Positions 9,719 through 16,293 of a stretch of 16,408 bases of DNA are shown in pieces. The stretch's first letter is position 1. Each line of letters opens with the position of its first letter. The translations under genes and the position numbers were made by a program. A model generated the notes under the pieces. That model saw nothing but the letters and a program-made list of their open reading frames with translations. It was not told the origin of the DNA and ran no database searches. Source of the DNA: an uncultured Verrucomicrobiales bacterium (GTDB lineage Bacteria > Verrucomicrobiota > Verrucomicrobiia > Verrucomicrobiales > Akkermansiaceae); NCBI GenBank assembly GCA_937905985.1, contig CALCWC010000066.1:1-16408 (forward strand), read 5' to 3'.

Positions 9719-9753
9719 GGTCCATCCGGCATCTTGCCGGATGGACCTTTTTT
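9719..9753 (+). terminator. rho-independent terminator after the S6-like gene
   Basis: A perfect 12-bp stem (GGTCCATCCGGC pairing with GCCGGATGGACC) has a 5-nt loop (ATCTT) and is followed directly by six T. It lies 51 nt after the stop codon and about 80 nt before the promoter of the next gene, so it isolates the S6-like gene from the IdeS-like genes. Confidence 0.9.
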
Positions 9754-9832
9754 GAGCCTCCGATTGCAGAATCCGTATCTCCTTGAAAGAGAGCCTTGCA
9801 CGAAACTTCGCGAAAAATCGCCGGAAAACGGC

Positions 9833-9861
9833 TTGCTTTCTTTGTCTGGAACGTGTAAAAT
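9833..9861 (+). promoter_or_regulatory. sigma70-like promoter of the first IdeS-like gene
   Basis: TTGCTT (9833-9838), a 17-nt spacer and TAAAAT (9856-9861) end 8 nt before the chosen ATG at 9870. The transcript would begin within a few bases of the start codon. No Shine-Dalgarno motif is present. The promoter position argues against the longer in-frame start at 9783. Confidence 0.6.
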
Positions 9862-9869
9862 CTCCTCGC

Positions 9870-12302
9870 ATGAAACTTCGTCTCCCTCTTTTTCTCCTGA
9901 GTGGTATCCTCTCTCTTCACCTGACAATGACGGCTTCGGCTGATGTCATCGGTGGTGGTGTCTTCTACGATGTGGGCAAGTATGACTACAGCAAGGATCC
10001 GCAGAAACAATGGCCAGTAGAAGGCCATGCAAATGGTGACGGTTCGTATTGCTGGGCTGCTTCAGCATCCAATACCGTCCAGTACTGGCAAGATTTTTAT
10101 TATGTAAAGGAAAATATAGACAAAGATGCAAATGTGCCCAACGGTCTTGCACGGGATGGCGTATACGGCCAGCCTACTGGTACTACCTATATTAGCGTTT
10201 ATCAGGAAGCCTTGAAATATAGTGAGAATGACGAAACTGCTGATCCTACCAGTTTTTACGAATGGTGGGTCAACGGGACACAGGTTACCGACCCCGATGG
10301 AACTATTACAATTCTTCGAGAAAAGCCGGCGTATTACAGTGGGCTCTTTAGCGGAGTCCCTGTGTCACAGACCGTTGCTGGACCGAGTAATCAGACTGGT
10401 CCGACTTTGGACGAATTGACAGCATTCATCACGGAAGCTTTCGCAAAGGACGGGCAGGCGGTTTCTCTTACTATCGCTGGTACGGCCAGCCACGCTATTT
10501 CGTGTTGGGGATACGAGCTCGATGAAAATAAGCAGCTCTCTTCCTTGCTCTTGTCCTGTTCTGATGACCAACGCTTTGCCATCTTCCGCGTTGGCGTGGA
10601 AGTAAGGGATTGCTTTTCCGATATGTACGGTGATGGTGACTTGATGGGATATATAAATCAGGTCTCCCTTGTCACAGATGAAGCGGCTGGCTACTACGGG
10701 CATGATTGGACTTGGGTAACAGCAGCCAGTGCGTTGCAAACGCCGGAGGGCGCTAAGCTTATCGAGAATCCGCCGGTGTTGAACACCGAGCTTGGAGCAG
10801 AGCAAAAGCGGATAGACAAGAACACCTCTCTGAGCAACTATACGACAATTGTAGGCCATGGCATCGTTGTTGGTGACTTGGATCAGGATGACAAAGCCAA
10901 GAACGCAGTTGTTATGACCTCAACTGCTGCGTTGACAGATGATGTCCGTGTAAATTTGGCTTTGGACGGAAGTGCGTCTGGCGAAAAATCCGAGGAAACA
11001 GGTTTGAAGATTGCTGAAGGCGGAACAGTTTCCTTGAAAGGCCTCAGTGTTGAAAATTTCGCGGGCGGTGGCGTGGATGCCACGGGACGCCTCTATCTGC
11101 ATGATGGCGATGTCACCGTTTCCCACAACGAGAAGACCGGCGATGGCGGCGGCATTGCCAACACTTCCTACGTTGAAATCAGCAACGGTGGGAAAATATC
11201 CTTTGAGAACAATGAGGCCTCTGGCAAGGGCGGTGCTATCAGCAACGTCAACTCCAAGTCCGTTCCTGAGAAAATAGACAGACTTCATCGCTGGGTGCGA
11301 GGCGAAGCATACCAAACCGCATGGTACTATGGCGACGAGGAACCCAACTATACCACAGTGTCCATCCGCGGTAACCAGGAAGTGGTATTCAAAGGCAATA
11401 GTGCCACTACCGAAAACGGTGGAAATGATATTTACAATAGTGCAAACGCTGTGGTGAATATTGCAGACAATGAGAATGTTCGCTTTGAAGGGCAGAACAA
11501 GTCGGTAGCCGTGCTGAACGAAGGCTATCTCTGCATGAGCGCTGAAACTGGTAAGAGCATAGATTTCGTCGATTCTACACTTCGCTCTGAAGGCGATACG
11601 GCTATCGGCATGGATGTCAGTGGCCGGACTACTGATGCCAGTGGTTCAGTTAATTTCTACGATGCAAACAAGAATAAGAAGCTTTCTCTATCCTCTCGCC
11701 ATGAGGTTGGCGGAGCGAAAGATGTGATGATAGAATATGAGTATGAAGGGGTGTTATACCTTTCTGCAACGCGTGAATACACCCTCCCCGCTCTGCTGAC
11801 TAACGTGTCAGTGAATGTTGACGAAATAGCCGGGCTTGGAGCTGAGAGTAGCGTGACTGAAGCTCTGATTCAAACGAACGGTCCGCTCGCCATCAGTAAT
11901 TTGACCATGAACACGACGGACTCCATTGTCTCCACCAGTATGGGTGATGTGACGATGGATACGGTGGTGTTGGATTTGAGCATGGCGGAGACAACGGCAA
12001 GTGGTGCCGTGGATTTAACCAAGATGCTCACTGGTAACTACTCCTTTAGTCATGTGGAGTTTATTGTGGATGGCTTGACGGAAACCGATTTGAAAAGCAT
12101 GACGTTCGATATCAGTTCTGCCTACAATGATGCAGAGCAAGAGCTTGGTATTGTTCTGCGCTCTAGTCAGGATTCCCAAGTGTCGGTGGCGCTTTCCAGG
12201 GACAACGTCACCTTTGCGATCGAGCGCCTTCCCGAGCCCACCACAGGCACGCTCTCCCTGCTGGCCTTGGCCGGCCTTGCCGCCCGCCGCCGCAGAAAGT
12301 GA
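9870..12302 (+). CDS. IdeS/Mac-like (C66) cysteine protease with Pmp-like stalk and PEP-CTERM anchor
   Basis: This gene encodes 810 residues. The start at 9870 puts a signal peptide first (MKLRLPLFLLSGILSLHLTM, cut near ASA|D25). Residues about 25-300 resemble streptococcal IdeS: FYDVGK (K37, like WYDINK with the oxyanion Lys84), SYCWAAS (C61, like Cys94) and HAISCWGYELDENKQL (H208, like His262). IdeS has TDSD 22 residues after its His; here the sequence is SCSDD, so the Asp284 position is Cys230 while the Asp286 position is D232. Residues about 340-780 are beta-helix with chlamydial Pmp-type motifs: FENN at 445, GGAI at 454, FKGN at 507. The tail is LPEPTTGTLSLLALAGLAA plus RRRRK. IdeS enzymes cut the hinge of IgG, relatives cut IgM; the substrate here is unknown and activity is uncertain because of the Asp change. 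Hand counts on four lines of the catalytic part give about 43% GC, against about 62% in the flanking glycosidase. No terminator follows, so the next gene may be co-transcribed. Confidence 0.88.
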   Translation: MKLRLPLFLLSGILSLHLTMTASADVIGGGVFYDVGKYDYSKDPQKQWPVEGHANGDGSYCWAASASNTVQYWQDFYYVKENIDKDANVPNGLARDGVYGQPTGTTYISVYQEALKYSENDETADPTSFYEWWVNGTQVTDPDGTITILREKPAYYSGLFSGVPVSQTVAGPSNQTGPTLDELTAFITEAFAKDGQAVSLTIAGTASHAISCWGYELDENKQLSSLLLSCSDDQRFAIFRVGVEVRDCFSDMYGDGDLMGYINQVSLVTDEAAGYYGHDWTWVTAASALQTPEGAKLIENPPVLNTELGAEQKRIDKNTSLSNYTTIVGHGIVVGDLDQDDKAKNAVVMTSTAALTDDVRVNLALDGSASGEKSEETGLKIAEGGTVSLKGLSVENFAGGGVDATGRLYLHDGDVTVSHNEKTGDGGGIANTSYVEISNGGKISFENNEASGKGGAISNVNSKSVPEKIDRLHRWVRGEAYQTAWYYGDEEPNYTTVSIRGNQEVVFKGNSATTENGGNDIYNSANAVVNIADNENVRFEGQNKSVAVLNEGYLCMSAETGKSIDFVDSTLRSEGDTAIGMDVSGRTTDASGSVNFYDANKNKKLSLSSRHEVGGAKDVMIEYEYEGVLYLSATREYTLPALLTNVSVNVDEIAGLGAESSVTEALIQTNGPLAISNLTMNTTDSIVSTSMGDVTMDTVVLDLSMAETTASGAVDLTKMLTGNYSFSHVEFIVDGLTETDLKSMTFDISSAYNDAEQELGIVLRSSQDSQVSVALSRDNVTFAIERLPEPTTGTLSLLALAGLAARRRRK

Positions 12303-12315
12303 TAAAATCCTAAAA

Positions 12316-12321
12316 TATAAT
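12316..12321 (+). promoter_or_regulatory. possible -10 box of the second IdeS-like gene
   Basis: A consensus TATAAT sits 40 nt before ATG at 12362 in a very A-rich 59-nt gap (12303-12361, about 20% GC by hand count). There is no recognisable -35, because those bases lie in the conserved end of the preceding gene. It could act as an internal promoter, with read-through from 9870 as the alternative. No Shine-Dalgarno motif is visible in the gap. Confidence 0.35.
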
Positions 12322-12361
12322 CTAAAAGAAAACCAAACAAAACCAATAGAAAACATTAGTA

Positions 12362-13489
12362 ATGAAGAAAACACTTCTTACTCTTCTCGCCTTGGCTCCT
12401 ATGGCCGTCTTAGCCGAAGACACTAAGTACTGGGTGGATCCCATCAACACTGATCTCTGCTACTGGGTACCCGGCTTCAGCTTGGATGATCCATCCACTT
12501 GGTACGATGTCGACAAAGCAAATAACCAACTGACGGGCACTCCCACCTCTGGTGATTGCCTGGACGGGCATTATTGTTGGGCCGCAACCGCCGCCAACAT
12601 CGTTGCCCAGTGGGAGAACAAGAACAAGGAATTTGTGTTGACCACTCAGGAGCGCGCCCCCAAGAGCGCCGAAGCGGTGTTTGATGAATTTATCCACACC
12701 TTTGAGCACAGCAGCGGAGAAACCAGCAATGCCACGTCCTGGTACTTCACCGGCGAGAAGCAGCATGGCTTGGGATTCAAGCCCGCGGCCCAAAACAAGG
12801 ACGGCGGGTACTACCAGGGTTTGGTCTCCTACGAGACTGTCTACGGCGATCCCATGTTCCAGGAAAATTCCGGATGGACTCCCGATCCCGAGGGCGGTTT
12901 CGCCATTTGGGACTCATCAGTGTACAGCATTGAAGGAAACGACTTGTACAAACAGTGGACGGATAATCTTGTCGACTGCATTCTGAATGGCTATTCCGTG
13001 GGCATATCAGCCGATGGAATGTACCTCGATAAAGAAGGGGAAATCGGCTCATACAGTCATGCGCTCACCCTTATGGGTGTGGAGGTGGACGATGAGGGCT
13101 ATCTGGCTCGCATGTGGCTGACCGATTCCGACGATGCCACCTCCTTTGGGACGGATATGGGGCTCTTTTCCGTGAGCTGTGCACCCATAGAGGATATGAC
13201 CACCTACGGAATTAGCAAGGAAGATTACTTGAATCCTCCGGCGACAGTAGAAGAATTCAATTGGGCTGAGGGTAACGTCGCTGTATTTTCCATGAAGAGC
13301 GATGTGGCTGACGAGAATGGCAAGTTATGGTACAATGGCTATGTCAACGAGGATGTCTTTGACTATTTTAGCGGGTACAGCGCCATTAGGATTACTCCTC
13401 TCGTGGATTCTAACGTTCCCGAGCCTGCCACGGGCACGCTGAGCCTGCTTGCGCTGGCTGGGCTTGCCGCCCGCCGCCGCAGGAAGTAA
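12362..13489 (+). CDS. compact IdeS/Mac-like (C66) cysteine protease with PEP-CTERM anchor
   Basis: This gene encodes 375 residues, close to IdeS (about 340) plus an anchor. A signal peptide (MKKTLLTLLALAPMAVLA|E19) is followed by the complete IdeS-type set: WYDVDK (K52, like Lys84), HYCWAATAAN (C72, like Cys94), YSHALTLMGVEVDDEGYL (H233, like His262) and LTDSDDA (D255 and D257, like Asp284 and Asp286). The His-to-Asp spacing of 22 equals that of IdeS. There is no beta-helix stalk; a short linker leads to NVPEPATGTLSLLALAGLAA plus RRRRK, so the catalytic domain sits next to the anchor. The known family is secreted by streptococci and cleaves IgG or IgM below the hinge; the substrate here is inferred only. 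It lies 59 nt downstream of a divergent paralogue and is the more canonical of the two. Confidence 0.9.
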   Translation: MKKTLLTLLALAPMAVLAEDTKYWVDPINTDLCYWVPGFSLDDPSTWYDVDKANNQLTGTPTSGDCLDGHYCWAATAANIVAQWENKNKEFVLTTQERAPKSAEAVFDEFIHTFEHSSGETSNATSWYFTGEKQHGLGFKPAAQNKDGGYYQGLVSYETVYGDPMFQENSGWTPDPEGGFAIWDSSVYSIEGNDLYKQWTDNLVDCILNGYSVGISADGMYLDKEGEIGSYSHALTLMGVEVDDEGYLARMWLTDSDDATSFGTDMGLFSVSCAPIEDMTTYGISKEDYLNPPATVEEFNWAEGNVAVFSMKSDVADENGKLWYNGYVNEDVFDYFSGYSAIRITPLVDSNVPEPATGTLSLLALAGLAARRRRK

Positions 13490-13509
13490 GCCTGTTTGAG
13501 CTTGTTGAA

Positions 13510-13543
13510 AAAGGGCTGCCCGGAACAATCCGGGCAGCCCTTT
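13510..13543. terminator. bidirectional terminator between convergent genes
   Basis: A perfect 15-bp stem has a 4-nt loop (ACAA). The core is GGGCTGCCCGGA pairing with TCCGGGCAGCCC, extended by AAA/TTT. Read on the minus strand it ends in CCCTTTTT, the stronger side, and can stop the glycosidase transcript. Read on the plus strand it ends in CCCTTT and can stop the IdeS-like transcript, whose stop codon is 20 nt away. Confidence 0.85.
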
Positions 13544-13556
13544 CCATTTGCCTTTG

Positions 13557-13580
13557 TGCACCCCGCCTGGGCGGGGTGCA
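13557..13580 (-). terminator. second GC-rich hairpin after the right glycosidase
   Basis: A 10-bp stem (TGCACCCCGC pairing with GCGGGGTGCA) with a 4-nt loop starts 5 nt after the glycosidase stop codon. It lacks a T run, so it may protect the mRNA 3' end or assist the stronger hairpin further downstream rather than terminate alone. Confidence 0.45.
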
Positions 13581-13585
13581 TGGGG

Positions 13586-16144
13586 TTATTTGTTCGTGCC
13601 CTCCATCACGATGACCTCGAAGGGCTGGAGGGTGATGTCGATTTCCTTGTCCACGTCCACGGCCTTGTCCATCAGGCCGGGCAGGGTGCGCTGGTCTGCA
13701 AAGGAGCTCTTGAGGGTGACGCAGCCCTTGACGGAGGGCGGCACGTCCAGCACCTTTCGCAGGGTGGTGTGCAGGGTCTTCTCCTTGTCGGAAGAATTTC
13801 GGAGGGTGAGGGTGCACTTCTTCTTGTTCCAGGCGGCCCAGCCGTAGATGTCGCCGTCCTTGCCGTCCCAGGGGTTTCCGCCGACCCAGTGAGCATCGGG
13901 GAGCACATCGGCGTTTCGGCGCATCCACTTGATGCAGGCTGCCAGCTCGTCCCAGAGGATGCCGTTCTCCTGGTTCATGAGGTCCTGGTCCACATAGAGC
14001 TCCTGCAGTGCGGAGCCGCTGCCGAAGGCGCAGCGCATCTCCTTGATGCAGTTCTTGGGCTCGCGGCTCATGACGTGTGGCGGGCCGTTCTTGGTGATCA
14101 TGAGGCCGTGGGTCATGATGGAGTTGATGGGGAAGAGGGGCGCGCCCTCCACAAACACCTCGTGCACCAGGCGGTCTCGGTAGGTGATCCACTTGTCGCG
14201 GTCGTCGCCCACGTTTCCGGCCTGTCCGAAGTCGTTCTCCTGGCGCCAGATGGAATCTGCGAAGTGGAACCAGAAGGGGCTGGCCCAGGTGCCCACGGTG
14301 GTGTTGAGGAAGATATCCGGGCGAGCCTTGCGGAGCTCGCGTTCCACGGCGATGATGCCCTCTGCGTCCTCCTCGTTGCCCGGCCCCTTGGCGTGGAAGT
14401 GGGTGGAGATGCCGTCGAACTTGAAGTAGCGCATGTCGTAGTGCTCGATCATGAACTTGCAGCGGCCCACAAAGGCATCGAAGTACTCCTTGTTGGAGAG
14501 CTGGAAGTTGCCGATTTGGTTGTTGGGGTGTGTGCTGTTCCAGTAGCTGATGCGCTGGCTCTTGGAGGAGCCGTATCCGCCCACGGGGCCGAGCCAGGCG
14601 CCCATGCCGGCCTTCATGGCGGTGGCCTTCTCGTTCATCTTGGCAAAGCCGTTCGGGAAGCCCTTGTGGAAATCCCACAGGCTGTTGAAGTCGTCCCAGC
14701 CGTCATCGATGACGAAGGCGTCGATATAGGTCTTGCGCTTGGTGAAGAGCTCGCGGTTCCAGGTGTCCAGCAGCTCCAGCCACATGGGCTCCGTGGTGCG
14801 CTTCATGGGGTCCTTGTTGTCGTGCAGGCGGATGCCGATTTCATACCAGTCGTTGTAGTGGATGAAGGTGCGGTAGGCGGCGGCCTTCTCTCGCTCGCTG
14901 TAGGCCAGGAAGGAGCGGCGCTGCTGCTGCGGGGCAAAGATGCCGATGACGCTGCCGACCTTCCAGGATTGCCCGGCGGGCAGGGTGGTCTTGCGGCTCC
15001 AGGTGCCGCGCACCGCGTTGTCCTGCGCGCTGCCGGCGCTCTTGGCGGAGGGCAGGGCAACGGGGGTGGAGAAGGCAATCTCACCCTTGCTGGCCACGCT
15101 TTCCGTCTTGGTCTCCACCCAGTAGCGCAGGCTGTAGTCGCCCGCCTTGGGCACGTTCAGCGAGTACGTGTTGGCATCGGATTTCTCGCCCGTGTGGCCC
15201 TCGTGCACATCCTCCGCCACCACGGAGCCGGAGGCATCCACCAGCTGCACGCCCACCATGTTCAGGCGGTGGGAGCCGCCCTTGTAGCGGAAGGTCACAT
15301 CACACTTGCCTGCCTGGCTGAACGTGGCGGGGCCTTCCGCCACGGCCAGGTGCTTGAGCGTGGGGCCGTCCTGGGCGCTGTACTTGTCGCCGTATTTCTG
15401 TTTGAAGCTTTCCGGGATGTTGAAGGCGCTGCCGAAGCTCTGCTCCTGCCAGCCGGCGGGGTTCCATGCGGCCCCGGCGCTGCCGCCCTGGTTGCCCACG
15501 GTCATGATGGACATGGGCGTTTCCAATCCGGCGAACACGAGGTCGTTCACCACCACGGTGCCGCGCTCCGTGTTGCCGGAGATGCTGGCCTTGCCGTGCG
15601 GCGCCAGCTCGAACTGCATGGGCGTGATGCTCACGAAGGCCGTGTCCTTCTTGGCCTTGATGGTGTACTCCTGGCGCAGGTAGTGGGAGCCGTCGCGCAG
15701 CACCGCGCGCCACACCACGCTGAACGAATCATCCGGAGCGGTGAACACCGCCTTGATTGCCTTGCCGGGGAAGCGGCGCGCCAGCTGCGGGTGCTTGGGG
15801 TCCGCCTTCAGCTCCTCCACGCTCACCTTGCCCTTCTTCATGCTGTTGGAGTCAAGCGTCTTGCCTCCCTGTAGGTTCACGGTGAACACCGGGCCGCCTT
15901 CCTGCACCAGCTCTGTGCCGTCCGCCAGCTTCATGCTCTCAAAGGAGAGGCTGCCGCCGGACGATTCCGAGAACTCTGCGGTGAACAGGTTGTTGGAGAC
16001 AACGTAGTGGACATGGTAATTGGATGAAGCCGTGTTGGCGGGCGAGGCCTTTGCGGCCCCCGGCTCCTGCCCGGGGTAGTCCACCGCGGCAACCGCGGCC
16101 CCCGCGCCTGTGAGTAGTGTGGCAACAACGTGGTGTATCTTCAT
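13586..16144 (-). CDS. secreted GH36-like (clan GH-D) glycosidase with inserted beta-sandwich domain
   Basis: This gene encodes 852 residues. A signal peptide (MKIHHVVATLLTGAGAAVA) leads into a beta-sandwich N-terminal half. A TIM-barrel domain carries VIDDGWDD (D480, D481) and YFKFDG (D577, the likely nucleophile), the two hallmark motifs of GH36-type retaining alpha-galactosidases and alpha-N-acetylgalactosaminidases. Candidate acid/base residues lie in WRQENDF and GDDRD. A C-terminal beta-sandwich closes the protein. Residues about 216-372 are absent from the left paralogue; they include SHRLNMVGVQLVDASGSVVA and KAGDYSLRYWVETK, a galactose-binding-like beta-sandwich that may bind glycan. 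Related proteins have sometimes been annotated 'enterotoxin', which the motifs here do not support. There is no PEP-CTERM tail, so the product is probably periplasmic or secreted. The gene is convergent with the protease genes. Confidence 0.88.
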   Translation of the reverse strand: MKIHHVVATLLTGAGAAVAAVDYPGQEPGAAKASPANTASSNYHVHYVVSNNLFTAEFSESSGGSLSFESMKLADGTELVQEGGPVFTVNLQGGKTLDSNSMKKGKVSVEELKADPKHPQLARRFPGKAIKAVFTAPDDSFSVVWRAVLRDGSHYLRQEYTIKAKKDTAFVSITPMQFELAPHGKASISGNTERGTVVVNDLVFAGLETPMSIMTVGNQGGSAGAAWNPAGWQEQSFGSAFNIPESFKQKYGDKYSAQDGPTLKHLAVAEGPATFSQAGKCDVTFRYKGGSHRLNMVGVQLVDASGSVVAEDVHEGHTGEKSDANTYSLNVPKAGDYSLRYWVETKTESVASKGEIAFSTPVALPSAKSAGSAQDNAVRGTWSRKTTLPAGQSWKVGSVIGIFAPQQQRRSFLAYSEREKAAAYRTFIHYNDWYEIGIRLHDNKDPMKRTTEPMWLELLDTWNRELFTKRKTYIDAFVIDDGWDDFNSLWDFHKGFPNGFAKMNEKATAMKAGMGAWLGPVGGYGSSKSQRISYWNSTHPNNQIGNFQLSNKEYFDAFVGRCKFMIEHYDMRYFKFDGISTHFHAKGPGNEEDAEGIIAVERELRKARPDIFLNTTVGTWASPFWFHFADSIWRQENDFGQAGNVGDDRDKWITYRDRLVHEVFVEGAPLFPINSIMTHGLMITKNGPPHVMSREPKNCIKEMRCAFGSGSALQELYVDQDLMNQENGILWDELAACIKWMRRNADVLPDAHWVGGNPWDGKDGDIYGWAAWNKKKCTLTLRNSSDKEKTLHTTLRKVLDVPPSVKGCVTLKSSFADQRTLPGLMDKAVDVDKEIDITLQPFEVIVMEGTNK
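13738..15000. repeat. direct-repeat copy B: conserved 3' part of the right glycosidase gene
   Basis: This is the counterpart of bases 1-1262. It covers the catalytic and C-terminal domains of the glycosidase. Upstream of it the paralogues diverge, because only this copy carries the inserted domain, and their signal peptides differ. Confidence 0.75.
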
Positions 16145-16153
16145 GATGCGCGT

Positions 16154-16181
16154 ATTCTACCACACCCAGCCCCTAGGGCAA
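16154..16181 (-). promoter_or_regulatory. sigma70-like promoter of the right glycosidase
   Basis: On the minus strand TTGCCC (16181-16176), a 16-nt spacer and TAGAAT (16159-16154) lie 9 nt before ATG at 16144. The near-leaderless geometry is the same as for the left paralogue. Confidence 0.6.
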
Positions 16182-16217
16182 CTTTATTTTGAATGCATAC
16201 AACTATTTCTGAAATCC

Positions 16218-16235
16218 TGTTACACAATTGTAACA
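16218..16235. promoter_or_regulatory. inverted repeat, possible operator
   Basis: TGTTACACAATTGTAACA is a perfect 7-bp inverted repeat (TGTTACA / TGTAACA) around a 4-nt centre. It lies in the divergent intergenic region, about 36 bases beyond the -35 of the glycosidase and about 20 bases beyond the -35 of the right-hand gene. It lacks a T run and is too AT-rich to be a good terminator, so a dimeric regulator site is the better guess. Confidence 0.4.
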
Positions 16236-16254
16236 CTTCTTGCGCATTTCTTGC

Positions 16255-16283
16255 TTGAAGCGCGCGGCGGCGGGTGCTATTTT
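16255..16283 (+). promoter_or_regulatory. extended -10 promoter of the right-edge gene
   Basis: TTGAAG (16255-16260), a 17-nt spacer and TATTTT (16278-16283) preceded by TGC (an extended -10) end 10 nt before ATG at 16294. This is the same short-leader geometry as the other promoters. Confidence 0.5.
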
Positions 16284-16293
16284 CATCACCGTT

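Noticed and set aside
9783..9869. 29-codon upstream in-frame extension of the first IdeS-like gene
   Set aside because: The extension would place a charged segment before the signal peptide, and the -35/-10 pair lies inside it. The start at 9870 also matches the MKL start used by neighbouring exported proteins.
13410..14678. 422-codon minus-strand frame overlapping the glycosidase
   Set aside because: It is on the same strand as the real gene but in another frame, and its Arg/Pro/His-rich translation is typical of an out-of-frame read.
13496..15874. 792-codon open frame on the plus strand
   Set aside because: It is antisense to the right glycosidase, which has a signal peptide, catalytic motifs and a paralogue. 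The plus-strand translation is Val/Ala/Gly-rich with no domain, as expected from the complementary strand of a GC-rich gene.
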